The notes below the pieces were generated by a model. It made no database searches. It worked only from the letters and a program-made list of their open reading frames with translations, and was not told the origin of the DNA. Of a stretch of DNA of 64,000 nt, positions 25,121 to 33,643 are shown in pieces. The position numbers were made by a program, and so were the translations under genes. Within the stretch, counting starts at the first letter, position 1, and every line of letters starts with the position of its first letter. Source of the DNA: Nitrospiraceae bacterium (GTDB lineage Bacteria > Nitrospirota > Thermodesulfovibrionia > Thermodesulfovibrionales > Dissulfurispiraceae); assembly GCA_012517735.1 (NCBI GenBank), contig JAAYUK010000075.1:20955-84954 (forward strand), read 5' to 3'.

Positions 25121-25500
25121 ATATCTTTCTCACCATAGCCGAGCGAAAGATTCAGGAGGCAATCGCCAACGGAGATTTTGAAAACCTTCCGGGTGCTGGC
25201 AGACCGATTGACGAGGATCAGGATACGTGGGTTCCCGAGGATCTCAGGATGGCATACCGGATTCTGAAAAATGCGGGGTGCATACCGCCTGAACTGCAAC
25301 TGCGCAAGGAAATTGCGGCCATGAAGGATCTGATACGTTCGCTTGACGACTCTCCGGCACGGACAGACAAACTGCGGGAACTGAACTTCAGGATCATGAA
25401 GCTGAACATGATGCGCAAGCGGCCGCTCTATCTTGAAGAGCTTCCGGAGTATGAAGCCCGCTTCTACGAAAAGGTTCTCGCCTCCTCCGGGGACGACTAG
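25117..25500 (+). CDS. DUF1992 (DnaJ-homologue subfamily C28-like) protein
   Basis: A 127-residue protein containing the conserved DUF1992 block: AERKIQEAIANGDFENLPGAGRPI, then PEDLRMAYRILKNAG and PPELQLRKEI. This domain occurs in bacterial YhdN-type proteins and in eukaryotic DNAJC28, and its molecular role is not known. It overlaps the upstream oxidoreductase stop through ATGA. It ends 4 bp into the end of the convergent coiled-coil gene. Confidence 0.85.
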   Translation: MNIFLTIAERKIQEAIANGDFENLPGAGRPIDEDQDTWVPEDLRMAYRILKNAGCIPPELQLRKEIAAMKDLIRSLDDSPARTDKLRELNFRIMKLNMMRKRPLYLEELPEYEARFYEKVLASSGDD

Positions 25501-26300
25501 TGGTGTTTGGCAGCTTCCGCCTCGGCTGCCTGCTGTTTGCTGTACAGAATCATGTACTCTTTCTCGATATCCTCATACTGCGCGGCCATCTTCTTCAGCT
25601 CCTCCTGCGCAAGGGCGAGCTTTTCTTCGCTCTCCCGCAGCTTGTCCTGCAGGGCTTCGATGTCTCCGGCAGCAGTCTCAACAACCACCTGCTCTCCCGC
25701 AGGCAGTTCGTCGGCGATTTCCCGGGCCTCCTGCCAGAGCACCCTGAGTTCCTTTTCCCACTCTTCCATTTTGCTGCCAAGCGCGATACTGTTCCGCTGC
25801 AGCACGCTGATGTAGTTGCCGAGCTCCTGATTGCTCGTCGAAATCAGGGAGGATACTTCTCCAAACTCCTCCGGCTTTGCTGATGCCGCGACCAGGCTCA
25901 CAATGCGATTCTCAAGATCGATGTTCTTCTGGCGGAGCATTTCGAGCTGTTTGTGGGCGTCGTCAAGCATGTCGCGCATGCAGAGGAGGTCCATGATCTT
26001 CTGCTTCTGGAAATCGATAATTTCAAGGAGTTTGCGCACGTTCTGCGGCATCGGCTCATCAGTCTCTGCAACTACCGCAGAAATCTGCTCTTCGAGATCG
26101 GATTCCGGGGCAGGAGGGAGCGGTTCGGGAACCGGCTCGCTGATCATGTCTTCGGGCATTTCGGGAGGAGTCGCTGACAATGCCTGTTCATAGAGCTTCC
26201 GGTATCGGCGCCCCCTGATAAAAAAAATGATCGCAAGCACAAAAAATACGCCGGCAGCCTCGATCAGAAACAGGAAGACAAGGGGATCAATCTTTACCAT
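25497..26300 (-). CDS. Membrane-anchored coiled-coil protein of unknown function
   Basis: The 267-residue protein has one N-terminal membrane helix (FLFLIEAAGVFFVLAIIFFI, about 9-28), a Pro/Glu-rich linker (residues 45-70) and then a long heptad-rich region to the C-terminus with long charged helices. The last residues (AEAEAAKHH) carry two His. I recognise no enzyme domain. It is cotranscribed with the VWA protein upstream (31 bp), so the two may act together at the membrane. This is inference. Confidence 0.8.
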   Translation of the reverse strand: MVKIDPLVFLFLIEAAGVFFVLAIIFFIRGRRYRKLYEQALSATPPEMPEDMISEPVPEPLPPAPESDLEEQISAVVAETDEPMPQNVRKLLEIIDFQKQKIMDLLCMRDMLDDAHKQLEMLRQKNIDLENRIVSLVAASAKPEEFGEVSSLISTSNQELGNYISVLQRNSIALGSKMEEWEKELRVLWQEAREIADELPAGEQVVVETAAGDIEALQDKLRESEEKLALAQEELKKMAAQYEDIEKEYMILYSKQQAAEAEAAKHH

Positions 26301-26331
26301 TGCCGCTCACCTCACCGACATTGCTTTCCGG

Positions 26332-27945
26332 TTATTGTTCCGGCTCATGCTCGCCCTGCTTTTCCGCAGCTTTCAGCGCAGCGGCCTTTTTTCGCGCAGC
26401 AAGTGCAGCACCCGCTTTCCGCACCGCCAGAATCAATGCAATCACAACAAGAATCCCCGCATTCACCATGCCGAACTGCATCAGCACCCATTGCCAGTCC
26501 ACCTCACTCTGCGGAGGCGCTGCCTGCGGTTTTTGAACCGGCTGGGTCGGCACCTCCTGCGGCGTCGGCTCAGCTACCGCAACCCTGAATTCACGCGTCC
26601 GGTTGAATGTCTTTCCTCCCGAATGCAGCAGGATGGTATGCTCCCCCGCTTTTTTGAAGGGAAGCTCGATGGCGAACAGCCCTTCCTTGCCGGTGGGCTT
26701 GAGCTCCAGCATCTGCTTGGTGCTGTCCGGTTCAATCAGGTCGGCAAAAAACCCGATCTGGCTCAGGACATCACGATTCTGCACCACCGCTCCGTCGCGC
26801 TCCAGCCATGCATCGAGCACCACTTTTGCGCCCTTGACGATCCTGTCCTTCGCGAACGTGGTCTTGAGCTTGAGATCGGTCAAAACAAAAATCTTGTTCC
26901 CCTCTTTTGTGCTCAGCCGGATCCGCCATTTCCCAACCGCCGGCTCCCTGATGGTGATCATGTCGAAAACCTTGGAGCCAAACCACTCGATATCACGGGA
27001 AATCCTGCCCTGCACAACTCGCCTGCCGGAAGGGTCAAACAACACGGTGGCAGTGCCAGGCAGCTTGTTGATGAGGAGAACCGCTTCCTTGACGTCCTTA
27101 TCGACCAGGAACGTGTCTCCTTCGAGCGCAAGCGTGTCGGGCGCTTTCAGTCGCTCGAAAATCGAGGAGAATACAACGTGAATATCGCGATCCGTCTGTG
27201 CATACCGAAATGCCCCCGCAGTCTTCTCCGCGACCGCCCGGAGGAGAGCGGCGTCTGAAAGTTCGCTGAATGCAACGGTATATATCCGGATACCCGCCTT
27301 TGCGATATCCGGAAGCATCTTTTCAAGCTCGAGCGCTGCCGCAGCATCCTTTTCCGGGGAAAGCAGATCGATCTTTCCGTCCGACATCAGCAGAATGACG
27401 CGGTTCTGACGTTTCGACTTCTGAAGCGAATCAAACGCAAGACGCACCGCTTCCGGAATATTTGTCGTCATCTCCCGTGAGGTAATCCTGCCGATCGCCC
27501 GGAACAGCGCAGCCCGTTCGCCTTTTCCTCCCGGGGTCAGCGGGGCCAGTTCCTGCGCAGTATCGCCAAAGCTGACGATACTGACCGAATCGCGTTCGGA
27601 CAGCAACGAGACAAACAGTTTGGCCGCTTCCTTGCGATAATCCTTCGGGTCGGTCTTCTTCATGCTGCCGGAGCTGTCCATCAGCAGAACGATGTCAAAG
27701 CCTTCATCGGCTTTCTGAGCAGGAGCGGCTTCGGGTTTCTTTGCCGGTTCGGCTGGTTCGGACGGTGCGGCCTTCTGGTCCGGAGGCTGCGGAAGCGGAT
27801 CCGTTTGTTTCGGCTCGCCGGCTGAGGAAATACAGGCAAGGCAATACAGGCAAAAAAGGAGAGCACAGGAAAAGAATACCTGGCGCATCGACAGCGGAGG
27901 TCGAACGGAAGAGCAACGCATTCTCTGGCTGATTTTTCGTATCAT
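26332..27945 (-). CDS. VWA-domain membrane protein
   Basis: 537 residues. An N-terminal signal/anchor segment is followed by a Pro/Lys-rich linker and a von Willebrand A domain starting FDIVLLMDSSGSM, with the MIDAS metal site DSSGS and later TTNIP and VILLMSDGK. Residues 285-440 look like beta-rich extracytoplasmic domains. A membrane helix near 495 and a Lys/Ala-rich tail end the protein. ATG 27945 has a CAGGAG site upstream. Such proteins often scaffold envelope complexes; the partner here may be the coiled-coil protein encoded next. Confidence 0.85.
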   Translation of the reverse strand: MIRKISQRMRCSSVRPPLSMRQVFFSCALLFCLYCLACISSAGEPKQTDPLPQPPDQKAAPSEPAEPAKKPEAAPAQKADEGFDIVLLMDSSGSMKKTDPKDYRKEAAKLFVSLLSERDSVSIVSFGDTAQELAPLTPGGKGERAALFRAIGRITSREMTTNIPEAVRLAFDSLQKSKRQNRVILLMSDGKIDLLSPEKDAAAALELEKMLPDIAKAGIRIYTVAFSELSDAALLRAVAEKTAGAFRYAQTDRDIHVVFSSIFERLKAPDTLALEGDTFLVDKDVKEAVLLINKLPGTATVLFDPSGRRVVQGRISRDIEWFGSKVFDMITIREPAVGKWRIRLSTKEGNKIFVLTDLKLKTTFAKDRIVKGAKVVLDAWLERDGAVVQNRDVLSQIGFFADLIEPDSTKQMLELKPTGKEGLFAIELPFKKAGEHTILLHSGGKTFNRTREFRVAVAEPTPQEVPTQPVQKPQAAPPQSEVDWQWVLMQFGMVNAGILVVIALILAVRKAGAALAARKKAAALKAAEKQGEHEPEQ

Positions 27946-28150
27946 GCGCTCCTGCGTTAACTATAGCATATACGGAAAGCTCTAGATATCACTATCGGAC
28001 GGGCTTGGGAAAACTTTAGCCGCAGGAGTCCAGCCCCATCGTATGCCCTGCCTCACCGAGTGCTGCGGGATCACTGCTCCGGGGAGTCCGCATGGTCGGC
28101 AGTCAACCGGGATTCTGCAATCGGCTATCGCATCAGTTACAATAGTGATC

Positions 28151-30037
28151 ATGCCGTCCCCGCTTGCACAGGCATCTGTAGCCTTTCTGCACCGAATGGC
28201 CGCTCCTTCCATGGCGGAATATGAGCCGCGCACCGAACAGGAACGCATGATCGAGGCCTGTGCCGACGCGATCGAGGAGCACGCCGTGTTGCTCGCTGAA
28301 GCCGGAACCGGAACCGGCAAGACCTTTGCCTATCTTATTCCGGCGATGCTCTCCGGCAAGCGTGCCGTCGTCTCGACCCGCACGATCAACCTGCAGGAAC
28401 AACTGGTGCGAAAAGACCTGGCCTTTCTCGGCTCGCTCATCGACGTGCCATATGCCATCGCCAAGGGACGGGCGAATTATCTTTGTCTCCGCAGACTGAA
28501 TGCATTTCGCCCGGAAACAGAGAAAGATGAACAGGAGTACCTGCATCTGCTCAGGTGGGCAGAACAGACGAAAAGCGGTGATCTCGAGGACTTCGGCTTT
28601 GCCGACGTGACCGTCTGGGATCGTGTCTGCTCCGATGCGGATGCATGCAAAGGCCGCAACTGTGCGTATTGTCAGCGCTGTTTCTATTACACAGCACGAA
28701 GAAGCTGGGAAAATGCACGGGTCATCGTGGCCAATCATGCCCTTATCGCCATCAATGGGCTTCTTGCTCCGGACGCCAGGATTCTTCCCCAGACGGAACT
28801 GCTCATCATTGATGAAGCGCACAGCCTCGAAAAAGTGCTCTCCGACCAGATCGGAATTGCCCTCACCAACCGCGGCTTTGATTATGTGCTGAACAGACTG
28901 CTCAGACATGACGAGCGCGGCATATGCAAAGGGCTGCTCTCGCTGTCCCCGGTCGCGTTCCCTGCCGTACAATCCGTGAGAGACCGGCTCGCGGGACTCT
29001 GGAGCGCTGTCAGGGAACAGTACCGTGACCGGCAGACAGTGCGTGGCCGCGTTCTCGTTGAAGATGCATTAAGCGCCGTGCAGGGCGCCTTACGTGCCCT
29101 GATAGAAGAGGCTCCGGCCGCCGCAATCGGCCTGTATGCCGAAGACGACGAAATCGAGCTGAAGGCCGCACTTGCCAAGCTGTCCGCCTATGCCGACGCA
29201 ATCACCGCTTTTCTCGATGAGCCCGAAGAAGCTGTCCGCTGGACCGAAATCGAAACTCACCGGACAGCGCTCAGAATGGCCCCGCTCTATCCTCACGCCT
29301 TTATGCAGAAAAACCTGCTCCCCGAGTATGAAACGGTTCTTTTCACCTCGGCCACACTGTCGGTCAATGGCGATTTCCGTTTCATGCGCGAACTGCTCGG
29401 CATTGCGCAGGCTTCGTCGATCAGCCTGCCGTCCCCCTTTGACCTCGAGCGGCAGGTGCAGGTTGAGATTGTTGAAGGCATCGATCTGCGCACAGACGCG
29501 ATGAGTTTCAAGAAACTCGCCGATGTCATCGCTGCAGCTGCCGAGAATGAAACCGGGGGCATGCTCGTGCTGTTTACCTCGCGTGATGCAATGCGCCGGG
29601 TTTGGGATATATCCGCCACGCACCTGCGTGCACTCGGACGGCGCGTGATGATGCAGGGCGATGAATTCCAGAACCGTGCCATGCTCGAAATCATGCGCGA
29701 GCATCAGAACGCTGTCATCTTCGGGCTCGATTCGTTCTGGGAAGGCGTGGACATCCGGGGGGATGCGCTCCGCTGCCTCATCATTACGAAACTTCCATTC
29801 GAGGTTCCGACCGAGCCGGTCAATCAGGCGCGCACTGAGGATATGGAACGGCAGGGGAAAAACGCGTTTATGGAATACAGTCTGCCGCGTGCGGTCCTGA
29901 AGTTCAAACAGGGATTCGGGCGCCTGATCCGTTCAAGAACCGACACCGGACGGGTGATCATCTGCGACGAGCGGATCAGGACGAAACGATACGGCCGCCT
30001 GTTTCTGGAGAGCATTCGCCGGACATCTCTACGGTAA
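28151..30037 (+). CDS. DinG/XPD-family ATP-dependent DNA helicase
   Basis: About 628 residues. Walker A is AEAGTGTGKTFAYLIP near residue 55, motif II LLIIDEAHSLEKV, and the C-terminal helicase domain ends GFGRLIRSRTDTGR. Four cysteines (CKGRNCAYCQRC) match the Fe-S cluster of DinG/XPD enzymes, which unwind DNA 5' to 3' and resolve R-loops or forked DNA. The start chosen (MPSPLAQASVAFL) lies seven bases after a TACAAT box; longer frames look unlike the family. No ribosome site is visible, so the start is tentative. Confidence 0.9.
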   Translation: MPSPLAQASVAFLHRMAAPSMAEYEPRTEQERMIEACADAIEEHAVLLAEAGTGTGKTFAYLIPAMLSGKRAVVSTRTINLQEQLVRKDLAFLGSLIDVPYAIAKGRANYLCLRRLNAFRPETEKDEQEYLHLLRWAEQTKSGDLEDFGFADVTVWDRVCSDADACKGRNCAYCQRCFYYTARRSWENARVIVANHALIAINGLLAPDARILPQTELLIIDEAHSLEKVLSDQIGIALTNRGFDYVLNRLLRHDERGICKGLLSLSPVAFPAVQSVRDRLAGLWSAVREQYRDRQTVRGRVLVEDALSAVQGALRALIEEAPAAAIGLYAEDDEIELKAALAKLSAYADAITAFLDEPEEAVRWTEIETHRTALRMAPLYPHAFMQKNLLPEYETVLFTSATLSVNGDFRFMRELLGIAQASSISLPSPFDLERQVQVEIVEGIDLRTDAMSFKKLADVIAAAAENETGGMLVLFTSRDAMRRVWDISATHLRALGRRVMMQGDEFQNRAMLEIMREHQNAVIFGLDSFWEGVDIRGDALRCLIITKLPFEVPTEPVNQARTEDMERQGKNAFMEYSLPRAVLKFKQGFGRLIRSRTDTGRVIICDERIRTKRYGRLFLESIRRTSLR

Positions 30038-30075
30038 TTGATGCCTTTTGTCGCAACCAGGAACCCAGGGATTAT

Positions 30076-30141
30076 CCTGGAATTGTCATTGGCCCAGCAG
30101 GGCTCGGAGCGTTTTGGATAGAATCCAGTGACAATTTTGGG
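30076..30141 (+). repeat. Copy C of dispersed inverted-end element (full)
   Basis: CCTGGAATTGTCATTGG at one end and CCAGTGACAATTTTGGG at the other are near-perfect inverted ends of a roughly 66-bp unit between the dinG-like gene and the cyclic-nucleotide-binding gene. GGGATTATCCTG occurs at both flanks (30068-30079 and 30139-30150). Confidence 0.85.
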
Positions 30142-30245
30142 ATTATCCTGCCGGATCGCCCCAAGCTCTGCCCCAAAAAGCCGAGGCATTGATTTTTGGT
30201 CCATGCGCGATTATAATTTGGCAGTATTCATGGAGAGGACACGGT

Positions 30246-30650
30246 ATGAGAAAAATTGTTGATAAACTCCGCTACACGAACGGTCAGGTCATTCTCAAGG
30301 AAGGCAGTTTCGGCGATGCCCTGTACCTGATTCTGGACGGCAAGGTTGAGATATACAAAACGATCGAGGGGAAAAAATCGGTCGTCGGCTATCTTGAAAA
30401 GGGAGCTATCCTCGGGGAGCTCAGCTTTATCGACAAAAAGCCTCGCCCCGCAAGCGCTGCTGCTGTCGGTGATGTTGAAATCGGAGTGATCGACAAGGAG
30501 TTTCTTGAATACGAAATCAATAAAATGTCGTATGAATTCAGCCTCGTCCTGAATGCACTGGCTGAACGCCTGCGAAAAACAACCGAAGAATATGCTGCAT
30601 TAAAAAGCGAAAACGAGCGCCTCAAAGCCCGCTCCACGGTGATCAAATAA
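30246..30650 (+). CDS. Stand-alone cyclic-nucleotide-binding domain protein
   Basis: 134 residues: a single cNMP-binding fold (FGDALYLILDGKVEIYK and ILGELSFIDKKPRPASAAA in the phosphate cassette region) and a short C-terminal helix. No DNA-binding or channel domain is attached, so it would need a partner. Start ATG 30246 follows GGAGAGG, and a TATAAT box lies about 30 bp upstream. It meets the receiver-like gene head-on after 3 bp. Confidence 0.85.
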   Translation: MRKIVDKLRYTNGQVILKEGSFGDALYLILDGKVEIYKTIEGKKSVVGYLEKGAILGELSFIDKKPRPASAAAVGDVEIGVIDKEFLEYEINKMSYEFSLVLNALAERLRKTTEEYAALKSENERLKARSTVIK

Positions 30651-30653
30651 CCG

Positions 30654-31130
30654 TCAGGTTCTCCCCCGGTGGGCAAGGGTTTCGCGCATTACCCGGAAAA
30701 AACGTTCATTTTCCGCCGCGCTTTTTGCCAGAATTGAAGCAAGCTGGCCTGCATCGCGCATGTTGATCACCACATTGACGTTGTTCGCGTATGCGGTCAG
30801 ATTATCAAGGGTCGGCAGTGTCTGGCTGAGCAGCACGATCAGCATCAACCGGCGGGCACTCATCGGCATCTCCTCGAAAAACCCGATTGCCTCATTTTCG
30901 CCGCGGGGGTTCAGACCGAACCGCTCGTTGACAATCACAAAATCATACTGGTTGTACTTGACGCTCTCCATGAGCTGATCGACGGACCCCACCGCTTCTA
31001 TTCTGAGGCGGAGCGGCGCAAGGGCAGCCGCCAGGTTTTTCTGCATTGCGGGGTCGGTCTCGCAAATAAGTGCGCGGCGGGAAGTCTCATCGTACGGAGC
31101 AAAAGTATTCGGCCTGCTGTCAGTTGTCAT
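30654..31130 (-). CDS. Receiver-like domain protein lacking the phospho-acceptor Asp
   Basis: A 158-residue response-regulator-like fold: LICETDPAMQKNL replaces the usual LxVDDD, and the phospho-acceptor strand reads DFVIVNERFG with Asn instead of Asp. A C-terminal helix follows. It is likely a phosphorylation-independent protein-interaction domain. It is the third gene of the pilT operon, 14 bp after the PilU-like gene, so a role in twitching-motility control is possible. Confidence 0.7.
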   Translation of the reverse strand: MTTDSRPNTFAPYDETSRRALICETDPAMQKNLAAALAPLRLRIEAVGSVDQLMESVKYNQYDFVIVNERFGLNPRGENEAIGFFEEMPMSARRLMLIVLLSQTLPTLDNLTAYANNVNVVINMRDAGQLASILAKSAAENERFFRVMRETLAHRGRT

Positions 31131-31144
31131 CGCAATTCCTCTCC

Positions 31145-32344
31145 CTACAGCTTTTGCTGCTGCATCGCCTTTACACGGCGCGCGTACTCTGCATCAAGCT
31201 TGAGCCCGTCAATGTCGGACGTTTTCTGCCCTTTCGCGGCTTTCAGCGTATCGATGCCCCTGCCGACCACCGCCTTTCTCGATGCATAGGCCAGTGCGGT
31301 ATCTTCGGTAATAAAACCTGCCTCATAATTCCGTATGATCGCCTTGTCGAACGTCTGCATCCCGAATGCCTCGCCGGCTTCGATAATATCATGAAACGTC
31401 TTGCCTTCAGACTCACCGAGCAGGACGCACTCCTTGACGCGCAGATTGGTCTTCAGGATTTCGACGGCAGCGATTCGGCCGCCGCCGACCTTCGGCATGA
31501 GCCGCTGGCTGACGATCCAGCGCAACATGTCGGCGAGCCGGATACGGACCTGCCGCTCTTCCTCCTTGTCGAAAAAACCGACGATACGGTTTATCGTCTG
31601 TCCGGCATCAATGGTATGGACGGTAGACAGCACCAGATGGCCGGTCTCTGCTGCAGTCAGCGCAATGTCGACCGTCTCACGATCGCGAATTTCACCGACC
31701 AGAATAATCTTGGGCGCCTGGCGGAGCGCGGCGCGCAGCCCCCCTGCATACGTATCAAAATCGGTGCCCAGTTCCCGCTGGTTGAACGTCGCCTTCTTGT
31801 GAGAGTGGACGAATTCGACCGGGTCTTCGAGCGTGATAATATGCACCGCGCTTGTCTCGTTCACAATATCGAGGATCGCGGCCAGCGTGGACGATTTACC
31901 GGACCCCGTAGCACCGGTTACCAGCACCAGTCCGTTTTTTTCCTCCGCGATCTGGGCGAGAACCGGCGAAATCCTGAGTTCGGACAATGTCGGGACGCGC
32001 GTCGAGAGCTTTCGGAGAACGATGGAGTACTGATTGCGCTGCTGAAAAATGTTGACACGAAACCGCGCCCGGCCGGGCAATGAATAGGAAAGATCGCAGT
32101 AGCCCTCATTGATCAGGTTTTCGGTGAGGCGACGGTCTGCATTGATCAGGTTGAGGGCGATGACCTCGGTCTGAAACGGCGTCAACGGCCTGCCGAGCAG
32201 CGGGTGGTCTTCAAACGGAACCACCTTGAGCTCTCCGGCGGATTCGACCTGCGGCGGCTTGCCGACAGTAAAATTCAGGTCGGAGACGTTCTCAAAGCTC
32301 TCCAGCATGGTAGCGAGAATAAGATCGATTTCCTTTTTGCGCAT
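31145..32344 (-). CDS. PilU-like type IV pilus retraction ATPase
   Basis: 399 residues of the PilT/VirB11 ATPase family. Walker A is GATGSGKSSTLAA, the Asp box IITLEDPVEFVHS, Walker B ILVGEIRDRET and the His box GHLVLSTVHT. It lies directly downstream of pilT, the usual PilT-PilU order, and its C-terminal part is longer than PilT. PilU helps PilT power pilus retraction. ATG 32344 has GGGAGG upstream. Confidence 0.88.
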   Translation of the reverse strand: MRKKEIDLILATMLESFENVSDLNFTVGKPPQVESAGELKVVPFEDHPLLGRPLTPFQTEVIALNLINADRRLTENLINEGYCDLSYSLPGRARFRVNIFQQRNQYSIVLRKLSTRVPTLSELRISPVLAQIAEEKNGLVLVTGATGSGKSSTLAAILDIVNETSAVHIITLEDPVEFVHSHKKATFNQRELGTDFDTYAGGLRAALRQAPKIILVGEIRDRETVDIALTAAETGHLVLSTVHTIDAGQTINRIVGFFDKEEERQVRIRLADMLRWIVSQRLMPKVGGGRIAAVEILKTNLRVKECVLLGESEGKTFHDIIEAGEAFGMQTFDKAIIRNYEAGFITEDTALAYASRKAVVGRGIDTLKAAKGQKTSDIDGLKLDAEYARRVKAMQQQKL

Positions 32345-32365
32345 GCTGCCTCCCGCTTCGTATTT

Positions 32366-33439
32366 CTAGAATTCCGGCGGCGCTTCGCGCAGAAAGGACT
32401 TGAATTTATCCTTGTCGACCGCCTTGTCGTATGCGTCTTCCGGCGAAATCCACTTTCTCTGCAACAGATCCATGATCGCATCGTCCAGCGTCTGCATGCC
32501 GATTTTCCTGCCGGTCTGCATGGAAGAGGAAAGCTGATGGGTCTTGTTTTCCCGAATCAGGTTGGCGACCGCATACGTGACAACAAGAACTTCAATGCCC
32601 GCGCAGCGTCCTTTCTTGTCGACGCGCTTGAACAGGTTCTGTGCAATGACACCCTTCAGACTTTCCGAAAGCGTTGTCCGGATCTGGGCCTGCTGGTGCG
32701 CGGGGAACACGTCGATAACACGGTCGACCGTCTTGGTAGCGCTGGTCGTGTGGAGCGTACCGAAAACGAGGTGACCCGTCGACGCTGCCTCAAGCGCAAG
32801 CTGGATCGTTTCGAGATCGCGCATTTCACCGACCAGGATGATGTCCGGGTCTTCACGCAACGCCCCGCGCAGGGCAGCGGCAAAAGAACGGGTGTGTGTG
32901 CCCACTTCACGATGGTTGACGATACAGCCTTTGCTGGTATGGACAAATTCGATCGGGTCTTCAACGGTAATGATATGGTCCTTCCGGTTTTTGTTGGCAT
33001 GATCGATGATTGCCGCAAGCGTGGTTGATTTACCGCTGCCTGTCGGACCGGTCACCAGAATCAATCCCTTGTGCAGCATCGCAAATTTCTTGCAGATCTC
33101 AGGCAGTCCAAGCTGATCGACCGTCATGATCTCGCTCGGGATCAGACGGAAAACCGCTCCAACGCCGTATTTCTGCATAAAGAAATTGGCGCGAAAACGC
33201 GCCATGCCCGGTATTTCATACCCGAAGTCGATATCACCTGTTTCTTCAAACACCTTGATCTTTTCCTCGGTTGCTATTTCATACAACATGGCTCGCAGAT
33301 CGTCATTGTCAAGCACCTTGTACTGGACGCGCTCAAGATCGCCGCGAATGCGGAGCACCGGCTGCTGACCGGCGACCAGATGCAGGTCCGAAGCATTCTG
33401 CTCGAGCATCAGTTTGAAAAAAGCGTCAATTTTTGCCAT
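32366..33439 (-). CDS. pilT: Twitching-motility retraction ATPase PilT
   Basis: A 357-residue PilT: Walker A GPTGSGKSTTLAA, Asp box ITVEDPIEFVH, Walker B ILVGEMRDLET, His box GHLVFGTLHT, and the PilT-specific C-terminal motif NLIRENKTHQL, close to AIRNLIREGKTHQ. It pulls type IV pilins back into the membrane by hexameric ATP hydrolysis, driving twitching. A TTGATG-N17-TATAAC promoter lies upstream; a PilU-like and a receiver-like gene follow. Confidence 0.95.
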   Translation of the reverse strand: MAKIDAFFKLMLEQNASDLHLVAGQQPVLRIRGDLERVQYKVLDNDDLRAMLYEIATEEKIKVFEETGDIDFGYEIPGMARFRANFFMQKYGVGAVFRLIPSEIMTVDQLGLPEICKKFAMLHKGLILVTGPTGSGKSTTLAAIIDHANKNRKDHIITVEDPIEFVHTSKGCIVNHREVGTHTRSFAAALRGALREDPDIILVGEMRDLETIQLALEAASTGHLVFGTLHTTSATKTVDRVIDVFPAHQQAQIRTTLSESLKGVIAQNLFKRVDKKGRCAGIEVLVVTYAVANLIRENKTHQLSSSMQTGRKIGMQTLDDAIMDLLQRKWISPEDAYDKAVDKDKFKSFLREAPPEF

Positions 33440-33487
33440 GATTGCAATCTCCTGTCGTGCTGATACCTGCGGTTACGGTTGATAACA

Positions 33488-33516
33488 GTTATACCAAATT
33501 CATCCTAAAACATCAA
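33488..33516 (-). promoter_or_regulatory. Promoter of the pilT operon
   Basis: TTGATG (33511-33516) and TATAAC (33488-33493) are exactly 17 bp apart, about 50 bp upstream of pilT in the 204-bp divergent gap shared with the lytic transglycosylase gene. Confidence 0.55.
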
Positions 33517-33643
33517 TCAATGCTTTCTCATTCGCCGATACACGCGTGCGGCACCGGCTTGGTAATGCCCCTGTTACAGACAGCATGCTCATGAGGACAC
33601 CCTGCGGATTTATTCCGTTACGGAAAGTGTGCTAACGTAAACC

